A stretch of DNA of 64,000 nucleotides from Herminiimonas sp. (GCA_027310305.1 DAIDBD010000007.1:124001-188000), one strand, 5' to 3'; positions 28,713 through 39,206 are shown, numbered from the stretch's first letter. Notes: a model not told the origin generated them from the letters alone. Made by a program: numbers and translations.

Positions 28713-30983
28713 ATGTCCCCCGATCTTGAAACTGTTCCCGAAACCGCTACACAGGGCGACCTGCTCGAAGCGGCCGCCTCTCCTCTCACCCTCAGCCTGC
28801 AGGACTTCGTCACCGAGTTCGGCGACGAGCTGCTGGACTCGCTCAACCGCGCCAATCCGCCGGTCTACGCCGGACAGGCACGGGCGCATCGGCAGATCAT
28901 CCTCGCCAGCCTCAAGCGCAAGCTGTTCCAGGCGCAAGCCGATGTGGTCCATGCCGTCACCGAGCTGTTGGTCGACCGCGGCGAACGCGCCGCGATCGTC
29001 AATGGCGAGATGGGCTGCGGCAAGACGACGGTGGGTATTGCCACCACCGCTGTGCTCAATGCCGAAGGCTACCGCCGTACCTTGGTGCTCTCGCCACCTC
29101 ACCTGGTCTACAAGTGGCGGCGTGAAATCCAGGAGACGGTGGCCGGCGCCAAGGTCTGGGTGCTCAACGGCCCGGACACCTTGCTCAAGCTCATCAAGTT
29201 GCGCGAGCGGTTGGGCGTGCCAGCAGGCGGTCAGGAGTTCTTCGTCCTGGGCCGCGTGCGGATGCGGATGGGGTTCCACTGGAAGCCCGTCTTCACCCGG
29301 CATCGCACCCGCCATGGCGACGTGGCAGCGTGCCCGGACTGCGGCCATGTCATCACCGACCTCGACGGCGAGCCGGCCAACCCGGTCGCGCTGGAAGCTG
29401 AGGAGTTCCGCCGCAAGTGCAGCCAGTGCGCCGCACCGCTGTGGACGCTGATCCGCCCGAGAGGCCTGTCCGCCAGCGACCAGTCCTCCGCCGTTCTCAA
29501 AGCCTTGAAGCGCATCCCCACTATCGGGGAAGTCACCGCGCAGAAGCTGATGCAGAAGTTTGGTGATGCATTCCTCGCATCGATGCTCGGGGACAACATC
29601 CACGAGTTCATCAACCTGATGGACGACCGGGGTGAACTGGTCTTCTCGGACCGCCAGGCGCATCGCATGGAGCGCGCGATGGCGAACATGGAGTTCGGCT
29701 TCGGCGAGGGCGGCTACCAGCCGTCCGAGTTCATCAAACGCTACCTGCCGCAAGGCACGTTCGACCTGCTCATCGCCGACGAGGCGCACGAGTACAAGAA
29801 TGGCGGAAGTGCCCAAGGCCAGGCCATGGGCGTGCTGGCAGCGAAGTCACGCAAGACCTTGCTGCTCACTGGCACGTTGATGGGCGGCTACGGCGACGAC
29901 TTGTTCCACCTGCTGTTCCGAGCCCTGCCGGGGCGGATGATCGAAGACGGCTACCGGCCGACCAAGAGCGGCAGCATGACCTCGGCCGCGATGGCGTTCA
30001 TGCGCGATCACGGCGTGCTCAAGGACATCTATTCCGAGAGCACCGGCACGGCGCACAAGACGGCCAAGGGCATCAAGGTATCGGTGCGCACGGTCAAGGC
30101 GCCGGGTTTCGGTCCCAAGGGCGTGCTGCGTTGCGTCCTGCCGTTCACGGTCTTCCTCAAGTTGAAGGACATCGGCGGCAGTGTGCTGCCGCCCTACGAC
30201 GAGGAGTTCCGCGAAGTCGCGATGGACACGGCGCAAGCCGCGGCCTATCGCGATCTGGCGGGTCGCCTGACCCAGGAGCTGAAGCAGGCGCTGGCGAAAC
30301 GCGACACGACGCTGCTCGGCGTGGTCCTCAACGTGCTGCTCGCCTGGCCGGACTGCTGCTTCCGGTCGGAAACCGTGGTGCATCCGCGCACGCGCAACAC
30401 CTTGGCGTTTGTCCCGGCTCAGTTCAACGAGCTGGAGGTGATGCCCAAGGAGCGCGAGCTGATCGAGATCTGCAAGCAGGAGAAGGCGGAAGGTCGCAAG
30501 ACCCTGGTCTATTCGGTCTACACCGGCACGCGCGACACCACGTCGCGCCTGAAGGTGCTGCTGGAGCAGGAAGGCTTCAAGGTGGCGGTGCTGCGCGCGA
30601 GCGTGGATGCCTCCCGCCGCGAGGACTGGATCGCCGAGCAGTTGGACCGTGGCATCGACGTGCTCATCACCAATCCCGAGCTGGTCAAAACCGGCCTGGA
30701 CTTGTTGGAGTTTCCGACGATCGTGTTCATGCAGTCGGGCTACAACGTGTATTCGTTGCAGCAGGCCGCCCGGCGCTCATGGCGCATTGGCCAGAAGCAG
30801 CCGGTGCGCGTGATTTACCTGGGCTACGCCAACTCCTCGCAGATGACCTGCCTGGGGTTGATGGCCAGGAAGATCATGGTGTCGCAATCCACCTCTGGCG
30901 ACGTGCCCGAATCCGGGCTCGATGTCCTGAACCAGGATGGCGACTCGGTGGAGGTGGCGCTGGCACGGCAGTTGGTGCATTGA
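28713..30983 (+). CDS. DEAD/DEAH-box SNF2-like helicase
   Basis: AAIVNGEMGCGKTTVGIAT, LIADEAHEYKNGG, C-terminal helicase motifs (QQAARRSWRIGQKQPVRVIYL), internal zinc ribbon CPDCGH...CSQC. Confidence 0.88.
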   Translation: MSPDLETVPETATQGDLLEAAASPLTLSLQDFVTEFGDELLDSLNRANPPVYAGQARAHRQIILASLKRKLFQAQADVVHAVTELLVDRGERAAIVNGEMGCGKTTVGIATTAVLNAEGYRRTLVLSPPHLVYKWRREIQETVAGAKVWVLNGPDTLLKLIKLRERLGVPAGGQEFFVLGRVRMRMGFHWKPVFTRHRTRHGDVAACPDCGHVITDLDGEPANPVALEAEEFRRKCSQCAAPLWTLIRPRGLSASDQSSAVLKALKRIPTIGEVTAQKLMQKFGDAFLASMLGDNIHEFINLMDDRGELVFSDRQAHRMERAMANMEFGFGEGGYQPSEFIKRYLPQGTFDLLIADEAHEYKNGGSAQGQAMGVLAAKSRKTLLLTGTLMGGYGDDLFHLLFRALPGRMIEDGYRPTKSGSMTSAAMAFMRDHGVLKDIYSESTGTAHKTAKGIKVSVRTVKAPGFGPKGVLRCVLPFTVFLKLKDIGGSVLPPYDEEFREVAMDTAQAAAYRDLAGRLTQELKQALAKRDTTLLGVVLNVLLAWPDCCFRSETVVHPRTRNTLAFVPAQFNELEVMPKERELIEICKQEKAEGRKTLVYSVYTGTRDTTSRLKVLLEQEGFKVAVLRASVDASRREDWIAEQLDRGIDVLITNPELVKTGLDLLEFPTIVFMQSGYNVYSLQQAARRSWRIGQKQPVRVIYLGYANSSQMTCLGLMARKIMVSQSTSGDVPESGLDVLNQDGDSVEVALARQLVH

Positions 30984-30999
30984 GCATCGTTGAACTTGG

Positions 31000-31024
31000 C
31001 GGCCCCTTCGGGGGCCGTTCCTTT
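31000..31024 (+). terminator. Rho-independent terminator after helicase gene
   Basis: CGGCCCC-TTCG-GGGGCCG hairpin followed by TTCCTTTT. Confidence 0.65.
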
Positions 31025-31110
31025 TACGGTCGGCGATCAGTTCCCTTTGTTTGCTGCCCAAATATGCGGACGCGGCGATGGTGACGGCTCCATCTTCGAG
31101 GAACCGACCC

Positions 31111-31731
31111 ATGCGACAGTCCTCCCGTCTCCTCGGCCTGGCCGTCCTGTCGGCGGCGATGGCCGAGTCCATCCTGCTATCAGGTTGCGCCACGTCCGCG
31201 GCACCTCCCACTTCTGCCCTGGCTGAAGTCGCGCCCGCGCTGCGCGACGCGCTTCCAGTCCCGGCGACGATCAACCCTGACCCTGCCGCCCCCGCCGACC
31301 TCACGCCCGTTGTCCGGTACGGACGCTATACGCTGATCGAACTGGTGTCCGAACCGGCACAGCGCGACCTGATGCGGCAGGTGGTGGAGGTCGTGATTCC
31401 GCCAAGCCTCGACGCCAACGTGGGCGACGCAATGCGCCACGTGCTGCGGCGCTCGGGGTATCGGTTGTGCGACACCGCGGACGCCGCGGCGCTGTATGCG
31501 CTGCCGCTGCCTGCAGCGCATCTGCACCTTGGGCCACTGATGCTGCGCGATGCGCTGCTGACGCTCGCTGGCCCCGCGTGGGATGCGTCGGTCGATGACG
31601 GTGCGCGCCAGGTGTGTTTCATGCGTCATGCGACACCCGTCGAGGCTTCCGTGAATCCATCGGCTGCGGCCGGCGCCGCACTGCCCTCGGACGTGACCCA
31701 AGGTGCCGATGGCCGGGAGGTTCGGCCATGA
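31111..31731 (+). CDS. PilL N-terminal-like ICE lipoprotein
   Basis: Lipobox LLSGC; RYGRYTLIELVSEPAQRDLMRQVVEVVIPPSLDANVGDAMRHVLRRSGYRLC. Confidence 0.8.
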   Translation: MRQSSRLLGLAVLSAAMAESILLSGCATSAAPPTSALAEVAPALRDALPVPATINPDPAAPADLTPVVRYGRYTLIELVSEPAQRDLMRQVVEVVIPPSLDANVGDAMRHVLRRSGYRLCDTADAAALYALPLPAAHLHLGPLMLRDALLTLAGPAWDASVDDGARQVCFMRHATPVEASVNPSAAAGAALPSDVTQGADGREVRP

Positions 31732-32372
31732 ACCTCCCGCAAATGTCTCCCGACGGCGCAGGCCGTCCACGCTGGCTGAAGATCGCGGCCGGTGTCTGGT
31801 TGGTGCTGGTGAGCGCCATCGCCATTGTCGACAGCGTGGGGCTCTCGCGCCAGATCGAACAGAGCCGCGGCAGCGCACAGGATGCCCAGATGCAGGCGCT
31901 CGCCACCCGTGTCAGCGATCTCGAACATCAAGCCGAAGCTACGAAGCGCCAGCCCAAGCCTGTCGTCCAAGGGGATTTCGATGCTGCCCGTCAGGCGCTG
32001 GAGGAGCGGCTGGCGCACGTTGAACAGGCGCAGGCGGCGGATGCGCACGGCGACGACATCAAGGCGCTGCAGACGCGCGTGGGCGTCCTCGAAGCGCTCC
32101 TGAAGAAGAGGGCGCCGTCCGCGACAGCTCCGCGCAAGACCGCAGAGGCGACCAAGCCCAAAGTGCCCGAACCGCCATTCAACGTGGTCGGTCTGGAACT
32201 GCGCGGCGGCGAACGCTTCGTGTCGATCGCATCGCACGGCGCCGTGACGCTTACCGACGTGAAGCTGTTGCGTGAGGGTGAGTCGATCGGTGCCTGGCAA
32301 CTCCAGGCCATCGACACGCATGAGGCCATCTTCCGCGTGGACAACCAGACCGTGCGCCTCGCGCTGCCGTAG
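31728..32372 (+). CDS. Hypothetical ICE membrane-anchored coiled-coil protein
   Basis: One TM (IAAGVWLVLVSAIAIVDSVGL) then coiled coil; overlaps upstream gene. Confidence 0.7.
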   Translation: MNLPQMSPDGAGRPRWLKIAAGVWLVLVSAIAIVDSVGLSRQIEQSRGSAQDAQMQALATRVSDLEHQAEATKRQPKPVVQGDFDAARQALEERLAHVEQAQAADAHGDDIKALQTRVGVLEALLKKRAPSATAPRKTAEATKPKVPEPPFNVVGLELRGGERFVSIASHGAVTLTDVKLLREGESIGAWQLQAIDTHEAIFRVDNQTVRLALP

Positions 32373-32381
32373 GAGCGTGCC

Positions 32382-33113
32382 ATGAAGCCAGGCTTCGCGA
32401 CCGTGATCCGCCTTGCCGTGGCGCTCGTCCTCGTGGCGGTCGGTGGATTCGCGCAGTCGGCGTCGGTGGCGAACTCCCGCGTGACTCCGAGCCTGGTGCA
32501 GAACAGCACCGACGTCGGGCTGGACGAACGCCTCGCGCGGGATTGGGGACTGCGGCCCGAGGAATGGGCGCGCTATCGACAATTGATGCAGGGACCGCTC
32601 GGCATCTACTCCCCGAACCTCGATCCACTCACGGCGCTGGGCATCGAAGCCCGCAGCGACGAGGAGCGCAACCGCTACGCGGAGCTGCAGGTGCAGGCCG
32701 AATCGCGGCGCGTGGGCAAGACGCTGGCCTACCAGCGCGCCTACGACGCCGCGTGGCAACGCATGTTTCCTGGCCAGCAGCGCGTGAGTCTGCCCGGCGC
32801 ACAGGCTCCCGGTTCCGGCAACAAGGGCTCCGGCCGGCTGGCCGTCTTCGTCAAGGCTGACTGTCCGCCGTGCGAACAGCGCGTGCGCCAGTTGCAGGCG
32901 GCTGGCATGGCCTTCGATCTCTACATGGTCGGCAGCCGCCAGGACGATGCCCGCATTCGCCAGTGGGCGATGCAGGCCGGCATTGACCCCGCACGGGTGC
33001 GGGGGCGCACGATCACGCTCAACCACGACGCCGGGCGCTGGCTTTCACTCGGCTTGCCCGGTGAGTTGCCCGCCGTGGTGCGCGAGGTGAACGGCCAATG
33101 GCAGCGCCAGTAG
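32382..33113 (+). CDS. TIGR03759-like ICE protein
   Basis: DERLARDWGLRPEEWARYRQLMQGPLGIYSPNLDPLTALGIEARSDEERNRYAELQV. Confidence 0.85.
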   Translation: MKPGFATVIRLAVALVLVAVGGFAQSASVANSRVTPSLVQNSTDVGLDERLARDWGLRPEEWARYRQLMQGPLGIYSPNLDPLTALGIEARSDEERNRYAELQVQAESRRVGKTLAYQRAYDAAWQRMFPGQQRVSLPGAQAPGSGNKGSGRLAVFVKADCPPCEQRVRQLQAAGMAFDLYMVGSRQDDARIRQWAMQAGIDPARVRGRTITLNHDAGRWLSLGLPGELPAVVREVNGQWQRQ

Positions 33114-33688
33114 CAGCGGCACGCGCCGCATGTGCGGTCCTGGTCCTCGGCGCCTGGTTGCCGATCGCATCGGCCCAGGAAGTGCCGCCACCGGCTTATC
33201 GGCTTGCTGCGCAGCGGGTGGGCATACCCTCGCCAGTGCTGTTTGCGGTCGCTCTGCAAGAGAGCGGCGCGCGGCTGCGCGGCCGCCTGATTCCCTGGCC
33301 GTGGACCCTCAACGTCGCCGGCCGGGCGGAGCGCTTTGCCACGCGGGCCGAGGCCTGCGCCGGGCTGCGCCGAGCGCTCGCACGCACACCCGCCAGCCGT
33401 ATCGACGCGGGCCTCGGGCAGGTGAACCTCGGTTATCACGCGCACCGCTACGAGCACCCCTGCGATCTGCTCGATCCATACCGCAATCTCGCCATTGCCG
33501 CGGACATCCTCCTGGAGCAGCACACACCGGGCGAGGACTGGATGGTCGCCATCGGCCGCTACCACCGGCCCGCCGGCGGCGAGCCGGCCGCCCGCTACCG
33601 CCGTAGCGTTCACCGGCACCTTGCACGCGTGCTGGGTCCGGACGCATCCGTTTCTTCCAACGCTTCCACCCGGACCCGCACGCCATGA
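33098..33688 (+). CDS. Transglycosylase SLT domain-containing protein
   Basis: GIPSPVLFAVALQESGARLRG...IDAGLGQVNLGYHAHRYEHPCDLLDPYRNLAIAADIL. Confidence 0.85.
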   Translation: MAAPVAAARAACAVLVLGAWLPIASAQEVPPPAYRLAAQRVGIPSPVLFAVALQESGARLRGRLIPWPWTLNVAGRAERFATRAEACAGLRRALARTPASRIDAGLGQVNLGYHAHRYEHPCDLLDPYRNLAIAADILLEQHTPGEDWMVAIGRYHRPAGGEPAARYRRSVHRHLARVLGPDASVSSNASTRTRTP

Positions 33689-34245
33689 AGCGCATCCTGC
33701 TTGTCACTACCCTGGGGCTGTGGTCGGCCACCGCCGCCTTCGCTCAATCTGCTCTCCCGTCAACCCGGACTACCGCGTCCCAGGCGCTGATCGTCGTCGA
33801 GGACCGTGGTGGCGTCTCGGCCTTGCCGTACTACCAGGCCCTGAATCCACAGGACGCGAGCCCTGCCCAGCCGCACGCTGCGACACCGGTGCCCCGCGTC
33901 GAGAATCCGGCCGCTGCGGAGGCGGCCGTGCTGCCGGTTCGCTCGGCGCGGCTGACGCCCGGCGACGAGCCGCGCCGCGTGATTCGCGCGCCAGGCTTGA
34001 CGCCGCTATTCCTGGTGGGGGACGACGATCGCTCGCGCGCCTGGCTGCGGCAGCGGCGCGCGGCCCTGCAGGAACTGCGGGCGGTAGGACTGGTGGTCAA
34101 CGTGGCCACGCCCGAGGCGCTGGCCGCGCTGCGCCGGCTCGCGCCCGGGCTCATGCTTTCGCCAATCTCCGGCGACGATATGGCGCAACGGCTCGGCATC
34201 CGCCACTACCCGGTGCTGATCACCGCCACCGGCATCGAGCCTTGA
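33685..34245 (+). CDS. TIGR03765/PFL_4695-like ICE protein
   Basis: Signal peptide; LIVVEDRGGVSALPYYQALNPQ...GDDMAQRLGIRHYPVLITATGIEP. Confidence 0.82.
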   Translation: MKRILLVTTLGLWSATAAFAQSALPSTRTTASQALIVVEDRGGVSALPYYQALNPQDASPAQPHAATPVPRVENPAAAEAAVLPVRSARLTPGDEPRRVIRAPGLTPLFLVGDDDRSRAWLRQRRAALQELRAVGLVVNVATPEALAALRRLAPGLMLSPISGDDMAQRLGIRHYPVLITATGIEP

Positions 34246-34270
34246 AGCGACATACGGTGAAGCGTCCGCC

Positions 34271-36436
34271 ATGGCCCAGCCCCAGCCCCACTCCGTCGAG
34301 GTACTGCTCCGGCCAGCGGTGGAGCTTTACACCGTCGCGGTGTGTGTCGGCGCCGCGCTTCTGTGCCTGGTGGCGCCGTGGTCGCTCGCGCTGAGCCCCT
34401 TGCTGGGCCTGGGCAGCGCGCTCGCGTTTCTCACCTTCGGCGCCATCCGCTGGCGGGATGCCTGGGCCATCCTACGCTACCGGCGCAACGTCCGGCGGTT
34501 GCCGCGCTACGTGATGACCAGCCGCGATGTGCCGGTCAGCCAGCAACGGCTGTTCATCGGCCGGGGTTTTCGCTGGGACCAGCGCCACACGCACCGGCTC
34601 GTGCAGACCTACCGGCCGGAGTTCCGCCGCTACGTCGAGCCGATGGCGATCTACCGCGCGGCGCGGCGCATCGAGGAGCGGCTGGAGTTCGCACCATTTC
34701 CAGTCTCGAAGCTGGCGAAGGCCCTGGCCTGGGACAGCCCGCTCAATCCAGCACGGCCGCTGCCGCCGGTGGGTGGGCTGCCGCGGCTGCACGGCATCGA
34801 ACCGAACGAGGTCGACGTCAGCCTGCCATTGGGCGAACGGGTGGGCCACTCACTGGTCCTGGGCACCACGCGCGTGGGCAAGACACGTCTGGCCGAACTG
34901 TTCATTACCCAGGACATCCGCCGCAAGGTGGGCGGCCAGCACGAGGTGGTGATCGTCTTCGACCCGAAGGGTGATGCCGACCTGTTGAAGCGTATGTACG
35001 TGGAGGCCAAGCGTGCCGGGAGAGAGGGCGAGTTCTACGTCTTTCACCTGGGCTGGCCGGACATCTCCGCGCGCTACAACGCCGTGGGGCGATTCGGCCG
35101 TATTTCCGAGGTCGCCACGCGCGTCGCGGGCCAGCTCTCGGGCGAGGGCAACAGTGCCGCGTTCCGCGAGTTCGCCTGGCGCTTCGTCAACATCATCGCG
35201 CGCGCCCTAGTGGAACTGGGACAGCGCCCCGACTACCTGCTGATCCAGCGTCACGTCATCAACATCGACGCACTGTTCATCGAGTACGCCCAGCACTTCT
35301 TCGCGAAGAACGAACCGAAGGCCTGGGACATCATCGTCCAGCTCGAAGCCAGGCTGAACGACAAGAACATCCCGCGCAACATGATCGGGCGCGAGAAGCG
35401 CGTCGTGGCGCTGGAGCAGTACCTCTCACAGGTGCGGGTCTACGACCCGGTGCTCGACGGCCTGCGCAGCGCGGTCCGCTACGACCGGACCTACTTCGAC
35501 AAGATCGTCGCGAGCCTGCTGCCACTGCTGGAGAAACTGACCACCGGCAAGATCGCCCAACTGCTCGCGCCGAACTATTCGGACCTGACCGACCCGCGGC
35601 CGATCTTCGACTGGATGCAGATCATCCGCAAGCGCGCGGTGGTCTACGTCGGGCTCGATGCGCTGTCTGACGCGGAAGTCGCCGCTGCCGTCGGCAACTC
35701 GATGTTCAGCGACCTGGTTTCGGTCGCCGGGCACATCTACAAGTTCGGCATCGACGACGGCTTGCCGGGCGCAGCGGCCGGCGTGAAGGTGCCGGTCAAC
35801 GTGCACGCCGACGAGTTCAATGAGCTGATGGGCGACGAGTTCATCCCGATGATCAACAAGGGGGGCGGCGCCGGTGTGCAGGTCACGGCCTACACGCAGA
35901 CGCTCTCCGACATCGAGGCGCGCATCGGCAACCGCGCCAAGGCCGGTCAGGTGATCGGCAACTTCAATAACCTGTTCATGCTGCGCGTGCGCGAGACCGC
36001 CACGGCGGAACTGCTCACGCGGCAGTTGCCCAAGGTCGAGGTGTATGCGACGACGGTGATGAGCGGCGCGACCGACAGCTCCGATCCCACCGGCAACACC
36101 GCCTTTACCTCCAACACGCAGGACCGCATCACCACCACCAGCGTGCCGCTGATCGAGCCGTCGCATGTCGTCGCATTGCCCAAGGGGCAGTGCTTCGCGC
36201 TGATCGAGGGCGGCAACCTGTGGAAGATTCGCATGCCGCTGCCGGCGCCCGACCCCGACGAGGCGATGCCGAAGGATCTGCAGGAGCTGGCCGGCTACAT
36301 GCGGCAGCACTACGTCGAGGCCGGCGACTGGTGGGAGAGCCAGGGCCTGCCCGGCCTGCAGGACAGCGCACTGCCGGCCGACCTGGTGGACGACTTCAAG
36401 CAGATGGCGGGCGATGCCGCGGAGGCCGAGGCATGA
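34271..36436 (+). CDS. traD: Type IV conjugative coupling protein TraD
   Basis: 721 aa; Walker A VLGTTRVGKTRLAELF, VIVFDPKGDADLL. Confidence 0.92.
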   Translation: MAQPQPHSVEVLLRPAVELYTVAVCVGAALLCLVAPWSLALSPLLGLGSALAFLTFGAIRWRDAWAILRYRRNVRRLPRYVMTSRDVPVSQQRLFIGRGFRWDQRHTHRLVQTYRPEFRRYVEPMAIYRAARRIEERLEFAPFPVSKLAKALAWDSPLNPARPLPPVGGLPRLHGIEPNEVDVSLPLGERVGHSLVLGTTRVGKTRLAELFITQDIRRKVGGQHEVVIVFDPKGDADLLKRMYVEAKRAGREGEFYVFHLGWPDISARYNAVGRFGRISEVATRVAGQLSGEGNSAAFREFAWRFVNIIARALVELGQRPDYLLIQRHVINIDALFIEYAQHFFAKNEPKAWDIIVQLEARLNDKNIPRNMIGREKRVVALEQYLSQVRVYDPVLDGLRSAVRYDRTYFDKIVASLLPLLEKLTTGKIAQLLAPNYSDLTDPRPIFDWMQIIRKRAVVYVGLDALSDAEVAAAVGNSMFSDLVSVAGHIYKFGIDDGLPGAAAGVKVPVNVHADEFNELMGDEFIPMINKGGGAGVQVTAYTQTLSDIEARIGNRAKAGQVIGNFNNLFMLRVRETATAELLTRQLPKVEVYATTVMSGATDSSDPTGNTAFTSNTQDRITTTSVPLIEPSHVVALPKGQCFALIEGGNLWKIRMPLPAPDPDEAMPKDLQELAGYMRQHYVEAGDWWESQGLPGLQDSALPADLVDDFKQMAGDAAEAEA

Positions 36437-37182
36437 CCGACCCGGCCGTCGCCGCGCAACGGCAGCAGGTTCGCCAGCAAGGGCTGATCGCGGGTCTGGT
36501 CACGCTGCCGTTTCGCTTTTTCGGCGTACTGTGCGGCTCGCTACTGCTGTGCATCGTGATCGAGTGCATAGGCCTGCATTTCTTCTGGCCCGAGCAAGGC
36601 TGGCACCACGCGCAGGGCATGCTCGATTACGAGCTCGCCCAGGTCTCGGAGAACTTCACGCGCAGCGTGCTCGTGCAGGAGCCGGGGCGTAGCGCGCGCC
36701 GGCTCATCGAGCACGCCTATGACTGGATGTTCCTCAAGAGCGGTGTGCTCGATTGGATTCGCGACGCCGCGGCGCAGTCCCGCGCCGGCGCGCACAACCA
36801 GGCTCATGACTTCCGCTACTATCTGGGCCAAGTGTATGTGCACTTGGAGAGCTACCTGATCGCTTCCGCCTACACCGTGCTGGTTTTCCTGGTGCGGCTG
36901 TTGGTGCTGACCCTGACCTTGCCCCTGTTCCTGATGGCCGCCTTCGTCGGCCTGGTGGACGGGTTGGTGCGCCGGGACGTGCGCAGGTTCGGCGCCGGAC
37001 GCGAATCGGGCTTCGTCTATCACCGCGCGCGCGCCAGCCTGATGCCGCTGGTTGTGCTGCCGTGGGTCGTCTACCTGGCGCTGCCGGTGAGCGTGCATCC
37101 GTTGCTGATCCTGCTGCCCAGCGCGGTGCTGCTCGGTGGCGCCGTAGACATCGCCGCAGCGACGTTCAAGAAATACCTCTAG
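36433..37182 (+). CDS. TIGR03747-like ICE membrane protein
   Basis: Multi-TM, LIAGLVTLPFRFFGVLCGSLLLCIVIECIGLHFFWPEQGWHHAQGML. Confidence 0.85.
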   Translation: MTDPAVAAQRQQVRQQGLIAGLVTLPFRFFGVLCGSLLLCIVIECIGLHFFWPEQGWHHAQGMLDYELAQVSENFTRSVLVQEPGRSARRLIEHAYDWMFLKSGVLDWIRDAAAQSRAGAHNQAHDFRYYLGQVYVHLESYLIASAYTVLVFLVRLLVLTLTLPLFLMAAFVGLVDGLVRRDVRRFGAGRESGFVYHRARASLMPLVVLPWVVYLALPVSVHPLLILLPSAVLLGGAVDIAAATFKKYL

Positions 37183-37304
37183 CGCCCGGTTGCGGCCGTC
37201 GGCGATGATGAGCACGCACCCGTCAGCGGTTGGCGGCGCCGTCCTCGCCGCCGTGAGACCGAGACGCCCGGGCTCGCCACGGGCCACTTGGTGAGACCGG
37301 GGAG

Positions 37305-39050
37305 CTACGCATTAGGCTCAGGCTGAGGAGCGGCCGCCGCTTCCGGCTCGGGCTCGGAGGGCGCGGGGTCAAGTTCGAGGTAGACGTAGCTCGGCTCGCG
37401 TCGGAGTCCCTCGGCCGGAGACGTGCGCACCAATCGCAAGTTCTCGGCATCGTAGGTCATGCCATCCACCAGGCACGACTCGGCGACGCGAGGGTTGTAC
37501 CCGTGCAGCCAGACGAAGTTCTTCTTCGTCCAGGCCAGCACGGCTTTCTGAAGCGCCCGGCTGTCCTTGTCGTAGTCGACCTGGCTGACAGCGAGTCCCA
37601 TCACGTTCAAGCAGAAGCCAAGAATCTTTGCCCCTTTGAAGTTGGCGAAGCGCCTCATGCCAGCAATCTCGTCGTAGAGAAGCCGGCGCACCTTGAACTT
37701 CACAACACGGCCGGCTGGGCCGTCGAGGTGATTGAAGTTGAACAGCTCACCCCACACCGAGTTGTGCTGAATCGACCAGCAGCCCCACTCCGGCGACCTG
37801 ACCGCCGAAGCATGGAAGATCACCTCGAAGATCATGCTGGCGATATGATCATAGAAGGTCTCGCGTGGGTGGCCGTGCTTCTCTTTCACACGAATGCGGA
37901 CGTGATCGGGAACTCCCTTTTCGTCGAGGATCTTGACCGCGTCTTTGATAAACTCGACAACGACACGAAGTCGGCGGGACGAGTCGGTGTCCCAAGCGCT
38001 GGTGAGTTCGTTCAGCGTATAGAGATCGGAGGCAGCATTCTCGATGTAGCCCTTCGCGCGATAGAGCACGAACGAATGGCCGCCATACCCTTCTTTGACA
38101 TAGCTGCGGAAGGTTATCAACACCACCCGGCAGTAGGCTTCCCACTGCCCGGCGTCCCATTCCCTCTTACCGTAGATGTCAGGGTCAAGCAGGGTTCCGA
38201 TTGTCTCGACCATCTCGTAGTTAGCGAACATCGCTTGGCTGAGAGGCTTGTGGTAACCGATCAGGCCCGACTCGTAGCCCTCTGCTTCGTGGTAGAGGAA
38301 TGAGTCCTTGTTTGCCAGTGCTTCGTTGACAATGTTCTTGGCGTAGGTCTCGACTTGGATGCCGTGCTTTTTCATCTCTGCCATTGCCTGGAACACGGCC
38401 AGGGCGGTACCAGGCGAAGACTCGACGATTGCGCGGCACAGTCTTTTGTCGGCAATGAGCAGAAGCAGGTCGTTGGCATACCCCTCCACCTTCGGTGGGG
38501 TACGCTTCGCTTCCCTTTCGCGCTCGACCCGGTAGTTCTTGAGCCTGCCCCTATCCGTAGCGTGGCGGACGAGCGAACTGGCCGAGTAGGCTAGCTCGTC
38601 TGCGATTACGGCGAGCTCCGTCGGTGATCCCTTGAGGATGAATCGATACAGGGTCTGCGCGAAGCGCTCGGCGTTGTGCCTGCCGTACTTGGGTGGACGG
38701 ATAAACGCGAACCAAGTCCAAGTGAGGAACGTCAGCAGGAACAATCCGCCCAAGATCGCTTGCCACGATGCAGGCGTCAGGAGGTTGCCCTTTGGTACGA
38801 GCCACTGCTCGGCGCGCCAGAGGTCCGTCAGCAGCGTGAGCACGCCGACAGCGGTGACGACCGAGAACGTGATGCCTAGTAGAGGTATGGGGGTGGTCCG
38901 AACCCGGAACCGGTAGCGGACGTCGGCGATTGTCCAGGCCAACACCATGAGCGCGAGACCCGCGAGGAACTCTGAGAAGCCGAAGAACTTCTGCCCACTG
39001 CCATCGAGATGGATGAAGCAAACGCCCACGAAGCACTGTTCAACTGTCAC
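37305..39050 (-). CDS. Orphan 581-aa membrane-anchored protein of unknown function
   Basis: N-terminal TM helices (FLAGLALMVLAWTIADVRY; LLGITFSVVTAVGVLTLLTDLW; AILGGLFLLTFLTWTWFAF), long soluble domain, Pro/Glu/Ala tail; antisense to tra genes. Confidence 0.75.
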   Translation of the reverse strand: MTVEQCFVGVCFIHLDGSGQKFFGFSEFLAGLALMVLAWTIADVRYRFRVRTTPIPLLGITFSVVTAVGVLTLLTDLWRAEQWLVPKGNLLTPASWQAILGGLFLLTFLTWTWFAFIRPPKYGRHNAERFAQTLYRFILKGSPTELAVIADELAYSASSLVRHATDRGRLKNYRVEREREAKRTPPKVEGYANDLLLLIADKRLCRAIVESSPGTALAVFQAMAEMKKHGIQVETYAKNIVNEALANKDSFLYHEAEGYESGLIGYHKPLSQAMFANYEMVETIGTLLDPDIYGKREWDAGQWEAYCRVVLITFRSYVKEGYGGHSFVLYRAKGYIENAASDLYTLNELTSAWDTDSSRRLRVVVEFIKDAVKILDEKGVPDHVRIRVKEKHGHPRETFYDHIASMIFEVIFHASAVRSPEWGCWSIQHNSVWGELFNFNHLDGPAGRVVKFKVRRLLYDEIAGMRRFANFKGAKILGFCLNVMGLAVSQVDYDKDSRALQKAVLAWTKKNFVWLHGYNPRVAESCLVDGMTYDAENLRLVRTSPAEGLRREPSYVYLELDPAPSEPEPEAAAAPQPEPNA

Positions 39051-39206
39051 TTGGACCTCCTCCTTGTATCCGTCGCATTCATCGTCGAGTCTTCAAGCGG
39101 ATGCGGATGCCCGCGATCTGTATCTGCCTGAATTCGACTTCAGGTCGAATCCTGTATAGCCAGTCTCGTCGATGTGAAAGCATTCCATGTCCGCCCCTCG
39201 CTTCCG

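Noticed and set aside
31626-33026. 466-aa minus-strand ORF
   Set aside because: Shadow of three backbone genes in plus orientation.
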